This document shows, in pieces, positions 1 to 7,901 of a stretch of DNA of 64,000 nt. Numbering within the stretch: the first letter of the stretch is position 1; every line of letters starts with the position of its first letter. A program made the position numbers and the translations under genes. The notes under the pieces are model-generated. The model was not told the DNA's origin, made no database searches, and was given only the letters and a program-made list of their open reading frames with translations. Origin of the DNA: CAVPFA01 sp963703655 (lineage in GTDB: Bacteria > Actinomycetota > Acidimicrobiia > Acidimicrobiales > Bog-793); the NCBI GenBank assembly GCA_963703655.1, contig CAVPFA010000005.1, positions 248,001 through 312,000 of the forward strand. Reading direction: 5' to 3'.

Positions 1-873
1 ACCCTGACCGGCCGGAGCCCGGTTCGCCGGGTCGTCATCACCGGCGGTGGGTCTCGTCTTGCCGGCTTCGCCGATCAGCTGCAGCAGCAGCTGCGACTGC
101 CCGTTGTGCCGGGCAGCGTCCTAAGCCGGATCGACTGCTCGCGCCTGAAGCTGCCCCCCGAGGAGCTCGGGCGCCTCGACTCGGCTGTCGCCGTCGTCGT
201 CGGCCTCGCCCTCCCAGGGGTGAAGGGTGTCAAACAGCTGGATCTTCTCCCACCCGAGGTTGTGCTCGGGCGAAAGCGCAAGCGGGTGGAGCGCATGGTC
301 GTACTCGTAGGCCTCGTCCTTGTCGCTGCAATGATCGGTCTCGGCGTGCTTCGCTTCCTCAAGGTTCACGACACCGAGAATCAGGTGGCAAGTGCCCAGG
401 CGCAGATCACGAGTCTCCAGATCCAGATTCCCAAGTATAGCAAGGTTGAGCAGGAACGTAAAGAGATCCTCGGTCTCGCCGCCATCAGCAATCCCATTGT
501 CGCCGACGAGGTCTACTGGCCCGGAGTGCTCGGCGCCCTGAACAAATCCACTCCGGCGGGCGGCACGATCACAACATTTAGTGGTGGGCTTGTTCCCCGC
601 ACGACCGCGACGACGAATGGGTCCCCGGTGACCGCGCCGACGACGCCCGCCGCGACCCAGATCGCTTCATTAAGCCTCTCGCTGCAATCGCCGACCGGGT
701 ACACGTATTTTCACAACTGGTATTTCGCCATCAACGGTTCCGGCAAGCTGACCGTGAACGGATTCAGTGGAATTACGGAGGCAGCGGCCAAGCAAGTCAC
801 CTTCAGCGCCACTGTAGGTGTCACGGGTGAAGTCACCTCCGTACGAGCCAACGAATTCAAGGTGCCATCATGA
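1..873 (+). CDS. pilN: PilM C-terminus fused in frame to PilN (type IV pilus assembly), 5' end outside window
   Basis: The frame is open from base 1. The first ~70 residues carry the PilM C-terminal signature GGGSRLAGFADQL followed by an AVAVVVGLAL segment, i.e. the end of the actin-like ATPase that docks PilN. The same frame runs straight into a PilN N-terminus, LDLLPPEVVLGRKRKR, one transmembrane helix (VVLVGLVLVAAMIGLGVLRF, near nt 298-357) and a periplasmic coiled-coil plus ferredoxin-like domain. PilM and PilN are normally separate proteins that form the inner-membrane alignment platform with PilO. No start codon lies just before the LLPPE motif: the GTG at 106 is inside PilM and the ATG at 295 falls after it. 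I therefore read a real fusion. The stop overlaps the pilO start (ATGA). Family assignment is firm; the fusion is inferred from the open frame. Confidence 0.85.
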   Translation, partial: TLTGRSPVRRVVITGGGSRLAGFADQLQQQLRLPVVPGSVLSRIDCSRLKLPPEELGRLDSAVAVVVGLALPGVKGVKQLDLLPPEVVLGRKRKRVERMVVLVGLVLVAAMIGLGVLRFLKVHDTENQVASAQAQITSLQIQIPKYSKVEQERKEILGLAAISNPIVADEVYWPGVLGALNKSTPAGGTITTFSGGLVPRTTATTNGSPVTAPTTPAATQIASLSLSLQSPTGYTYFHNWYFAINGSGKLTVNGFSGITEAAAKQVTFSATVGVTGEVTSVRANEFKVPS

Positions 874-1481
874 ACCGTCTCCAGAGTTTGAACTTCGACT
901 TACTCAAGTCGAAGGTAGTGCTCATCGTGACCGGCGTAGTCATCGTCCTTCTCATCGTGTGGTGGTTTGCTTGGATGACGCCCGAGGGGCACAAGCTCAC
1001 CAGTGTTCAGCAGCAGCTGAGCTCCGACCAGTCAACGGTGTCCCAGCTGAACGCGGAGCTCACGTCGCTCAAGGCGGAGAAGAAGCTCGTGCTGACCGAA
1101 CTCCCCTACCTCAAGAAGGTGACGACGGCGATCCCGCCGACCGAGAACCCGCCGAACATCGTCGACCAGCTCAACAGCCTCGCGAACAAGACGCACTGCG
1201 ATCTCTTGTCTGTAGTCCCGGCAGACACCCCAAGTGCCGGCGGGAGCGCCGGCCTCTCCGCCATTTCCGTCTCTTTCTCGGTCTCAGGATCACATGCGGC
1301 CGTCTTCACGTTCTTGAGCGGCTTCTACACCCTCACCCGGCTGATGACCATCAATACGGTTTCCCTTTCGAGCGCCTCAAGTACCCCAGACATCCTCGCC
1401 GTACGGGATGGACAGAAATACACGCTGAACGTGAGCGCAGATGCGTACACGACCAATACAGCACCGGTTGCTGCGTCGTAG
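870..1481 (+). CDS. pilO: PilO-like type IV pilus inner-membrane platform protein
   Basis: A 203-residue protein with a short cytoplasmic N-terminus, one transmembrane helix (about residues 15-35, VVLIVTGVVIVLLIVWW), a coiled coil (about 45-75, rich in QQ, LKAEKK) and a small C-terminal globular domain. This is the PilO plan, and PilO pairs with PilN as a coiled-coil heterodimer. The ATG overlaps the previous stop by four bases (ATGA), so the two are probably translationally coupled. Sequence identity to characterised PilO is low, as is usual for the family, so the call rests on topology, length and position directly after PilN. It converges on the first pilin gene, with a shared terminator hairpin between them. 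Confidence 0.75.
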   Translation: MNRLQSLNFDLLKSKVVLIVTGVVIVLLIVWWFAWMTPEGHKLTSVQQQLSSDQSTVSQLNAELTSLKAEKKLVLTELPYLKKVTTAIPPTENPPNIVDQLNSLANKTHCDLLSVVPADTPSAGGSAGLSAISVSFSVSGSHAAVFTFLSGFYTLTRLMTINTVSLSSASSTPDILAVRDGQKYTLNVSADAYTTNTAPVAAS

Positions 1482-1545
1482 GAAGCAGTCTGCACCGCGG
1501 CCGTCCGCCAGGAGTCACCTTGGCGCCCGCCGTCGCTTCAACGAG

Positions 1546-1582
1546 GAGAGCCCTCCCCGACCAACGGTCGGGGAGGGCTCTC
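1546..1582. terminator. Perfect 17-bp stem hairpin between convergent pilO and pilin gene 1
   Basis: The arm at 1546-1562 pairs perfectly with 1566-1582 over a three-base AAC loop. It lies 65 bases after the pilO stop and 66 bases after the end of the minus-strand pilin gene, so it could serve both as a bidirectional terminator. There is no clear T-tract. Shorter copies of the same hairpin sit behind the other two pilin genes. Confidence 0.75.
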
Positions 1583-1648
1583 GTTGCCTCGGGCGCGCAG
1601 CGACCCTGCCCGACAAGCGGCAGACGGCGGGCGCTTGGGCCTAGGTGA

Positions 1649-2227
1649 CTATCCCGGCGGGAATGCCCCTGACTGCGCGGTCGCAGCAACGGCAGTTGCA
1701 TTGCACGTGTTCGTCACCTCGGCTTTGGTCACGCCGTAGTAAGTACCCACTGCGGTCACGGTCCACCCTGGGGGCGCGCTGTTGGCGGTCGTGATGTCGA
1801 CGAGGAACCAGCAGTCCTTGGTGCCCTTCGAGAAGGTCGCCAGTTCCAGCCAGCTGCCGCCGCCGCCGATCTGCAACGACACCTGGTTCGCTGTTGTGGA
1901 GTTTGTGGCGGCGGTGACAAACGAAAGGCCGGTATCGACTTGCTGAATGTCCGACGCGGTGCCATTAGGAAAGAAGATCCCGCTGTAGGTCTGGTTCGCT
2001 GCCTCGTAGTAGGTCTTCGCTCCCGTGAACCCCGTCTGCAAGTTGGCCTGCGCTGCGGTGTTGTTCGCGCTCTTGGTCACCGACAGGAACGTCGGGATCG
2101 CGATTGCGAGCAGGATGCCGATGATGAGCAGAACAACGAGAAGCTCGATGAGCGTGAAGCCCTCGTCCCCTCCCTGCTCGATCCTGAGGCGCCGCGCGCG
2201 GCGGAGCCTTGTTGGGAGATTTGCCAT
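1649..2227 (-). CDS. Type IV pilin-like protein, tandem copy 1
   Basis: A 192-residue prepilin. The leader is basic and 23 residues long, ending GGDEG, followed by the class III signal FTLIELLVVLLIIGIL with the conserved Glu at mature position 5 (residue 28). A prepilin peptidase should cut after Gly23 and methylate Phe24. The hydrophobic N-terminal helix is nearly identical in all three copies. The globular domain contains two cysteines (in KDCWFL and TNTCNA) that could form a pilin C-terminal disulfide loop. The start ATG has a good AGGAAGGA ribosome-binding site. It is probably a minor or major pilin, or a pseudopilin, assembled by the adjacent PilMNO platform; which one cannot be told from sequence. 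Confidence 0.85.
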   Translation of the reverse strand: MANLPTRLRRARRLRIEQGGDEGFTLIELLVVLLIIGILLAIAIPTFLSVTKSANNTAAQANLQTGFTGAKTYYEAANQTYSGIFFPNGTASDIQQVDTGLSFVTAATNSTTANQVSLQIGGGGSWLELATFSKGTKDCWFLVDITTANSAPPGWTVTAVGTYYGVTKAEVTNTCNATAVAATAQSGAFPPG

Positions 2228-2372
2228 TTCACTTATTCCTTCCTCGGGTCAATGGAAAACTGCAGCCAAGGAAACATTCGGCGGCAGCCCGGTAACTTTA
2301 TCCCTGTTTGGCTGCATTGCCATTTCGGCGGTCCCAACTCGTCGTCCCTTGCAACGAGTGGCCCCCAAACAG

Positions 2373-2408
2373 GAGAGCCCTCCGCGACCAGGGGTCGGGA
2401 GGGCTCTC
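2373..2408. terminator. Hairpin downstream of pilin copy 2
   Basis: The 11-bp arms 2373-2383 and 2398-2408 pair perfectly, and part of the loop also pairs. It is a homologue of the hairpin at 1546-1582 and sits about 64 bases past the minus-strand stop of pilin copy 2. Confidence 0.65.
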
Positions 2409-2471
2409 GTGGCTCGACGCACTGCCGACCTGCCCGGCTAGCGGCAGTCGGCGGACGCTTGACCTGAGTGA

Positions 2472-3044
2472 CTATCCGGGCGGGAAGCTCCCAGACTGGG
2501 CCGTGGTGGGCGTCGCGGTGGCCTTGCAGGTATTCGTCACCTCGGCTTTGGTCACCCCGTAGTAGGTGCCTACCGCGGTCTGGGTCCAGGGTGAGGTCCC
2601 GGCGGTGGTGACGTCGAGGAGGAACCAGCAGTCCTTGGTGCCCTTAGCGAAGGTCGCCAGTTCCACCCAGCTGCCGGCGCCGCCAATGTTGATCGACACC
2701 TGGTTCGCTGTTGCGGAGGTGGTGGCGGCGGTGACGAACGAAAGGCCTGTATCGACTTGCTGAATGTCGGACGCGGTGCCGTTCGGGCTGAAGATCCCGC
2801 TGTAGGTCTGGTTCGCGGCCTCGTAGTAGGTCTTCGCTCCGGTGAACCCTGTCTGCAGGTTGGCCTGCGCTGCGGTGTTGTTCGCGCTCTTGGTCACCGA
2901 CAGGAACGTCGGGATCGCGATTGCGAGCAGGATGCCGATGATGAGCAGAACAACGAGAAGCTCGATGAGCGTGAAGCCCTCGTCTCCTCCCTGCTCGATT
3001 CTAAGGCCCCGCGCGCGGCGAAGCCTTGTTGGGAGATTTGCCAT
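2472..3044 (-). CDS. Type IV pilin-like protein, tandem copy 2
   Basis: A 190-residue prepilin with the same leader, the same cleavage motif (DEG/FTLIELL) and an almost identical first ~110 residues to copy 1. The sequences part in the distal domain, where this copy reads SINIGGAGSWVEL and WTQTAVGTYYGV. Both cysteines are kept. The ATG is preceded by an AGGAAGGA ribosome-binding site in a leader shared with copy 1. Copies 2 and 3 are closer to each other than to copy 1 in the C-terminal half, which suggests the order of duplication or later gene conversion. Confidence 0.85.
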   Translation of the reverse strand: MANLPTRLRRARGLRIEQGGDEGFTLIELLVVLLIIGILLAIAIPTFLSVTKSANNTAAQANLQTGFTGAKTYYEAANQTYSGIFSPNGTASDIQQVDTGLSFVTAATTSATANQVSINIGGAGSWVELATFAKGTKDCWFLLDVTTAGTSPWTQTAVGTYYGVTKAEVTNTCKATATPTTAQSGSFPPG

Positions 3045-3206
3045 GTCACTTATTCCTTCCTCGGGTCAATGAAGCTGCAACCAAGGGAAACTTTCGGCGG
3101 CAGCCTGGCAACTTTACCCGTTTTTGGCTGCCTTGCATTTCTGGCGCTCTCCCACGTGGTCGTCCCTGGCAACGAGTGGCCCCCAAATATGATCTCCCAA
3201 GACGAG

Positions 3207-3242
3207 GAGAGCCCTCCGCGACCAACGGTCGGGAGGGCTCTC
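3207..3242. terminator. Hairpin downstream of pilin copy 3
   Basis: The 11-bp arms 3207-3217 and 3232-3242 are the third member of the hairpin family, about 64 bases past the stop of pilin copy 3. The constant distance from each stop supports a terminator role for each unit. Confidence 0.65.
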
Positions 3243-3305
3243 GTGTCTCTAGGCAGAGCCGACCTGCCCTACAAGCGGCAGTCGGCGGACGGTTGGGCTA
3301 GGTGA

Positions 3306-3878
3306 CTATCCAGGCGGGAAGCCACCAGACTGCGACGTGGTGGGGGTCGCAGTGGCCTTGCAGGTATTCGTAGCCTCGGCTTTGGTCACCCCGTAGTAGG
3401 TGCCTACCGCGGTCTGGGTCCAGGGTGAGCTCCCAGCGGTGGTGACGTCGAGGAGGAACCAGCAGTCCTTGGTGCCCTTCGCGAACGACGTCAACTCCAC
3501 CCAGCTACCGGCGCCGCCAATGTTGATCGACACCTGGTTCGGCGAGGTGGAGGTGGTGGCCGCGGTCACGAACGAAAGCCCCGTATCGACTTGCTGAATG
3601 TCGGACGCGGTGCCGTTCGGGCTGAAGATCCCGCTGTAGGTCTGGTTCGCGGCCTCGTAGTATGTCTTCGCTCCGGTGAACCCTGTCTGCAGGTTGGCCT
3701 GCGATGCGGTGTTGTTCGCGCTCTTGGTCACCGACAGGAACGTCGGGATCGCGATCGCGAGCAGGATGCCGATGATGAGCAGAACAACGAGAAGCTCGAT
3801 AAGCGTGAAGCCCTCGTCTCCTCCTTGCTCGATCCTGAGGCGCCGCGCACGGCGGAGCCTTGTCGGGAGATTTGTCAT
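3306..3878 (-). CDS. Type IV pilin-like protein, tandem copy 3
   Basis: A 190-residue prepilin with leader MTNLPTRLRRARRLRIEQGG, cleavage motif DEG/FTLIELL and the conserved Glu at +5. The ATG at 3878 is chosen over an upstream in-frame start (3923) because it matches the starts of copies 1 and 2 and has the GGAAGG ribosome-binding site a few bases upstream. Cysteines in KDCWFL and TNTCKA are conserved. This copy is the most upstream in the minus-strand array and may carry the promoter, though each unit has its own leader. Confidence 0.85.
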   Translation of the reverse strand: MTNLPTRLRRARRLRIEQGGDEGFTLIELLVVLLIIGILLAIAIPTFLSVTKSANNTASQANLQTGFTGAKTYYEAANQTYSGIFSPNGTASDIQQVDTGLSFVTAATTSTSPNQVSINIGGAGSWVELTSFAKGTKDCWFLLDVTTAGSSPWTQTAVGTYYGVTKAEATNTCKATATPTTSQSGGFPPG

Positions 3879-3989
3879 ATAGCTATCCTTCCTCGGGTCA
3901 ATGGAAACTGCAGCCACTTGCAATTATCGGCAGCAGCTGCGTGGACTTTATCTGTTTCTTGGCAGTTTGACCATATTATTTGCGCGTCG

Positions 3990-4553
3990 TCAGTTTCGGC
4001 CCCTGCGTGAGGAGTTCGGTCCGATGAAGAAGTCGTCGGCGCCACCCGAACCGGGAGCCTTCGCTTTGTCCTGGATCCGCTTGACACCCTGCTCGGGTGC
4101 AGGCGATTGCTCAGGCTCGCTTGCCCTGACGCCAGCCTCACCGCCGGCCGCCAGCCCCGACGGCTGCGCTGGATAGCCCGTCTCGTTCTCTCTCGGCGCG
4201 ACCGCCTCGCGGATCAAGTCATCAATGTCAATCGAGGCAGGGCTCGGGCCAGGGGCGGACGCAGATTCAGTTGTGTCGGAAGCCCACGAGACGAGGGTAT
4301 GGACCGGAGCCTGGACTGCCTCGGCTGTATACAATTCGCCCCGAACCGCATGAAGCTCGTGCCTCAACTGGCCGAGGTCGGCGCGCAGGGCGGCCAGCTC
4401 GGCATTCAAGGCGTGTTCGCGGCCTTCGAGCACCGCTATGCGATTCACCAGCCCCGATGCACGGTCGCTCGTCATCGGCTCAGCCGGCGGGCTCGCCAAA
4501 GAGTCGACCGGGTCGGATGCATGGACCCGATCCTTATCGTCTTGGTGTGTCAT
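3990..4553 (-). CDS. Hypothetical protein with central coiled coil
   Basis: A 187-residue protein read from ATG 4553 (MTHQDDKDRV), chosen because GAGAGG lies just upstream; the same frame is open further upstream inside the preceding gene. It is hydrophilic and low in complexity. A heptad-rich stretch (LVNRIAVLEGREHALNAELA onward to about residue 85) predicts a coiled coil, and the rest is Pro/Ala/Glu-rich and probably disordered. There is no signal peptide or transmembrane segment. It starts 26 bases after the stop of the O-antigen ligase-like gene, so they are probably co-transcribed. I do not recognise a family. Confidence 0.6.
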   Translation of the reverse strand: MTHQDDKDRVHASDPVDSLASPPAEPMTSDRASGLVNRIAVLEGREHALNAELAALRADLGQLRHELHAVRGELYTAEAVQAPVHTLVSWASDTTESASAPGPSPASIDIDDLIREAVAPRENETGYPAQPSGLAAGGEAGVRASEPEQSPAPEQGVKRIQDKAKAPGSGGADDFFIGPNSSRRGRN

Positions 4554-4578
4554 GTCCTCTCTCACCTTCCCGGCAGCC

Positions 4579-6540
4579 TCAGCCGCCTCCGGATCCTGCA
4601 CTCTTCTCCGCATGAGCGAGTAGCAAGCGCAAGGATGCTGCCGCCGGCGCATCTTTCACTACCGTCTCGAGAGCGAGCCGATACCAATGGACAGCAACGT
4701 CCCAGCTGCCATTGATCCCAGCCAAACGGCCGAGACCTTGCAGCGCTTGCGTGTACCACTTGTCGCACAGGAGAGCCCTGTAGTAATGAGCGCGAGCGAG
4801 CCCGTACGCGTGCAGCTCGAGGTCCGCACCCGCCAGGAGCGTCCAAAGCTGAGGGTTCCTGGAATCTCGACTCACCGCGACGGCGGTCCAGCGGCGCGAT
4901 TCTGCCAAGATGACCGGATTGGCGGATCCCGAGTTCAAACTGTCGTAGGCCCTGATCTGGGCGACCTCGAGGGCCGAATCCGGCCAGTAGGGAAGGAGGG
5001 TATTCGCGTCCTTGGCGGCGGCGACGTTGAAGGGCTGACCCACACGGAAGTCCGTCCCTCGCTGCATGTAGAAGTCCCCGGTCACCATCGTGACCCCGAG
5101 GAGGAGCGCCAATCCCACCGCGACGAGGGTCATGATGCCGGCATAACGAGCGCGGGCAGGCTCGCTTGGTGACGAGACGTCCACCTGCGCGACGCGTTCG
5201 TCCCCTGATTGGTCGCCGGCGTCGGCCCTTGACGACCCAGGCCGCAAGCGTACGGCCGTTGCAGCACCGAGGGCCAAGAACGCGAGCGGGAGGATGGCGA
5301 CGTTGAGTGGTTCTACGAGCTCGACTGCAAGCATCGCCACCGCGAACCCTAGGAAGCTGCAAGGTGCGGCTTTCCGAGCTGCTCCGAAGAGCCAAATGAG
5401 GAAGCAACCCAGGCCAAGAAGACCAGTCGTCACTCCAACCTCTACGAAGATGTCGTGACCGTCGGTCAGGATCTTGCCGGCCAAAACATTCTGGAAGAAT
5501 GAAAGCGTTGCGGTCGAGTCCATCGCTGTTCGGAGCTGGCCGGGCCCGGCACCCAGCAATGGGTGGTGCAAGACGTAATGGGCGCCCTCGAGCCAGACGC
5601 GAAGCCTGAGACCGAAGGTGGTCTCCCCGGTTCCGGATGTCACCCGCGATCCGAGGCCTGAGCCACCGCCCAGATATGCGATGCCGTAACCGGCCGCGAT
5701 GAGCAGCGTGAACGTCCCGCCGCGTCGAACGCCATACGAGTACAGCGCGTACAACACCAGCAGGACGAGGATCACGATTGCGAAGCGCTCGGAGGTGAAT
5801 TCGAGCCCGACTGCGAGTGCCAGGACCACGACTCCCCAGCGCAAGGGTGATCTGCAGGTCCGTCCCAGCACAAGTGCCAGCGCGCCGAGCAGGAGAGCCT
5901 CGAGGTGGATCGGGTTGCCGAGGAAGCCGTCCGCCTGGCTACCGTCGAACAGCGCCAAACCAGGCGTGGAGATGTTCCCGATGATCTGAACCACGGCCAC
6001 GAGGGCGTTGCCGAGCGCGCCAATGAGCAGTCCTGCGAACAACCACTGCCGGTCAACTCGGCTCAGTGAGGCCCCGATCGCGAACGCGCCGGCCGCTCCG
6101 AGCCACAACAACCAGCCCGTGCCCCACAGGTAGAGACCGAAGATTCCAATGTTCGGCGAGGGCGAGGCCAGTGCCGAGACAAGTGCGACTGCGAGGAACG
6201 CGACGATCGCTCTTGCTGGCCAACGCAGTGCTGAACGTGCCGTTACGAGGCGTGCCAAGGGCACGATGCCAACCGCGGCAAAGAGAAGCATCACGGCAAA
6301 TTTCGGTGTGAACGTCGCCGATCCAACCTTTGGCGAGAACGCAATGCAGAGAGCTGCCGCGCCGACGGCCGCGAACACTCCCACCCCGCTCACCCCGCCG
6401 GCGCCGACCGGCGGTGGAACCTCCATCGAGGTCGCCATCGCGGGCCCGAGCATTGCGACCGCACCGTTGGCACCGACTAGGGCGTCCGCTGGGCTTGAAT
6501 GGTCGGTGATGGCTCGCCCGATCAAGTGGCTCCTTCCCAT
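4579..6540 (-). CDS. O-antigen ligase / Wzy-type polymerase family membrane protein with C-terminal TPR-like region
   Basis: A protein of up to 653 residues with about a dozen hydrophobic helices and the Wzy_C/O-antigen-ligase hallmark in a large periplasmic loop: RLRVWLEGAHYVLHHPLLG, then GPGQLR. The C-terminal ~170 residues, after the last helix, are soluble and helical (LELHAYGLARAHYYRALL, LAGINGSWDVAVHWYRLALE), which resembles TPRs. Family members polymerise or transfer undecaprenyl-linked glycans on the outer face of the membrane. The start is uncertain: GTG/ATG 6540 overlaps the divergent neighbour, while ATGs at 6453 or 6426 would leave a divergent promoter. The context of sugar transferase, flippase and glycosyltransferases fits. 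Confidence 0.8.
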   Translation of the reverse strand: MGRSHLIGRAITDHSSPADALVGANGAVAMLGPAMATSMEVPPPVGAGGVSGVGVFAAVGAAALCIAFSPKVGSATFTPKFAVMLLFAAVGIVPLARLVTARSALRWPARAIVAFLAVALVSALASPSPNIGIFGLYLWGTGWLLWLGAAGAFAIGASLSRVDRQWLFAGLLIGALGNALVAVVQIIGNISTPGLALFDGSQADGFLGNPIHLEALLLGALALVLGRTCRSPLRWGVVVLALAVGLEFTSERFAIVILVLLVLYALYSYGVRRGGTFTLLIAAGYGIAYLGGGSGLGSRVTSGTGETTFGLRLRVWLEGAHYVLHHPLLGAGPGQLRTAMDSTATLSFFQNVLAGKILTDGHDIFVEVGVTTGLLGLGCFLIWLFGAARKAAPCSFLGFAVAMLAVELVEPLNVAILPLAFLALGAATAVRLRPGSSRADAGDQSGDERVAQVDVSSPSEPARARYAGIMTLVAVGLALLLGVTMVTGDFYMQRGTDFRVGQPFNVAAAKDANTLLPYWPDSALEVAQIRAYDSLNSGSANPVILAESRRWTAVAVSRDSRNPQLWTLLAGADLELHAYGLARAHYYRALLCDKWYTQALQGLGRLAGINGSWDVAVHWYRLALETVVKDAPAAASLRLLLAHAEKSAGSGGG

Positions 6541-7834
6541 GTTGACGATAGCCGTCGTCCTCGCGATCGAAGCCTTTCACTCACACTACGTAGCTCGGCA
6601 TGTTTACCCCCTAACTGAAGAGCCACGTTTCCGGTGGATCCTGATTTTCATCGCTCTGATCTGGGTGACCAGCTACACGGTCGGCCTGCCGGACCTGGTC
6701 GGGAGCCGGACTCGTCGCCTCGCCAGGGCGCTTGCCTCCCTCGTCGCCGCCGATCTCATCATCTCCGTGCTCCAGCTGTTCACGGGCGCGCAGCTGCTTC
6801 CCCGCTTCGTCGTCTTCGTCAGCTCCGCGATCTTGGTCCCGGTCTTCGTGCTCGTCTCTGAGCTGTCCGGGGCGACCGAACGGAGGCGCGCAGGTCAGGA
6901 TCGAGTGATCGCGGTCGTCTCGGGTGACGAGTCCGACCGCCTGCGCCGGGAGACGGACGGGCGCACCGAACGGCCAGCCCAGCTGATCGAGGTGCTGCGT
7001 CCCGAAGAGGTGATGCCCACGCCCGACCGGCCACGCCCGCTGGCGCAGCTCATGGAGGCCAACAACGCCAACCTCCTCGTGCTCGATCGGGAGGCTCAAG
7101 AACGCGAGGAGATCGTCGCCCAGGCTGCAGAGCTCCACTCAAAAGGGGTGCGAATCCGGACGCTCTCCCTCTTCTACGACAGCTGGCTGGGCAAGTTGCC
7201 GATCTCTGAGCTCGAGCGCATCTCGCTCCTGTTCGACATCAACGAGATCCACAGACCCACCTACGCCCGTAGCAAGCGGTTCTTGGACCTCGTGGTTGCA
7301 CTCGTCGGGATTCTGGCACTCGCGATCGCAGTGCCCGTCGTGGCGATCGTCGACCTGTTCGGCAATCGCGGACCGCTCTTTTATCGCCAGCCTCGGGTCG
7401 GAAAAGATGGCGTGGTGTTCACCATTCACAAGTTCCGAACGATGCGACCGGACGAGGTTCCCTCGACATGGACGGAGGCAGACGACCCGCGGCTGGGCAA
7501 GGTGGGCCGGATGCTCCGTAGGCTTCACGTCGACGAGCTCCCACAGATGTGGAACGTGCTTCGCCGCGAGCTGTCGATCGTCGGGCCGCGGCCGGAGCAA
7601 CCTCATTACGTCGAGATGCTCACCAAGACGATCCCGTTTTACGAGATACGCCACCTCGTCCGTCCCGGAATCACAGGCTGGGCACAGATCAACTACGACT
7701 ACGGGTCGAGCGATGTGGACGCCCTGGAGAAGCTGCAGTACGAGTTCTTCTACCTCCGCCACCAGAGCGTCGGCCTGGACTTGCGCATCATCGGCCGGAC
7801 CTTGCGCACGGTGTTCGAGGACCAGGGACGCTGA
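6509..7834 (+). CDS. Polyprenyl-phosphate sugar-1-phosphate transferase (WcaJ/exopolysaccharide PGT family)
   Basis: About 441 residues. The N-terminal half has four to five transmembrane helices and a degenerate nucleotide-binding-like domain. The C-terminal half is a bacterial sugar transferase domain (Pfam Bac_transf) with KRFLDLVVALVGILAL, FYRQPRVGKDG, FTIHKFRTM, DELPQMWNVL, LSIVGPRPEQP and RPGITGWAQIN. It should load a sugar-1-phosphate on undecaprenyl phosphate, the first membrane step of repeat-unit synthesis. The start is placed at ATG 6509 (MARPIKWLL); an alternative is ATG 6539. Longer upstream extensions run antisense through the ligase gene and are unlikely. It stands first in a plus-strand run with glycosyltransferase, methyltransferase and sugar-nucleotide genes. 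Confidence 0.88.
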   Translation: MARPIKWLLPMLTIAVVLAIEAFHSHYVARHVYPLTEEPRFRWILIFIALIWVTSYTVGLPDLVGSRTRRLARALASLVAADLIISVLQLFTGAQLLPRFVVFVSSAILVPVFVLVSELSGATERRRAGQDRVIAVVSGDESDRLRRETDGRTERPAQLIEVLRPEEVMPTPDRPRPLAQLMEANNANLLVLDREAQEREEIVAQAAELHSKGVRIRTLSLFYDSWLGKLPISELERISLLFDINEIHRPTYARSKRFLDLVVALVGILALAIAVPVVAIVDLFGNRGPLFYRQPRVGKDGVVFTIHKFRTMRPDEVPSTWTEADDPRLGKVGRMLRRLHVDELPQMWNVLRRELSIVGPRPEQPHYVEMLTKTIPFYEIRHLVRPGITGWAQINYDYGSSDVDALEKLQYEFFYLRHQSVGLDLRIIGRTLRTVFEDQGR

Positions 7835-7901
7835 CGGTTCTCCTCCGCTTCTGGCGTCGCCGGGTCTTGCCCAATACGACCGTCGCTCTGCGAGGCGGTC
7901 T

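Larger units (their letters stand above)
1546..3900. repeat. Tandem array of three pilin gene units, each with its own terminator
   Basis: Three copies of one module are arranged head to tail on the minus strand. Each has a ribosome-binding region, a pilin gene of about 575 bp, a short GC-rich tail and a GAGAGCCCTCC...GGAGGGCTCTC hairpin. The stops lie at 1649, 2472 and 3306, so the unit is about 823-834 bp. Similarity covers the 5' leader (a shared cattgacccgaggaagga-like segment), the coding region and the tail up to the hairpin. This is direct evidence of tandem duplication and not of independent pilins. Divergence is concentrated in the C-terminal half of the proteins. Confidence 0.85.

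Noticed and set aside
818..1648. Long plus-strand frame covering pilO in another frame
   Set aside because: It is rich in Arg/His/Pro and lacks any family pattern, while the pilO frame has a transmembrane helix and the right neighbour. It is a shadow.
1546..3242. Pilin-associated hairpins considered as a CRISPR or mobile repeat
   Set aside because: They are spaced by whole genes and sit at a constant distance behind each pilin stop, which fits terminators copied with the gene.
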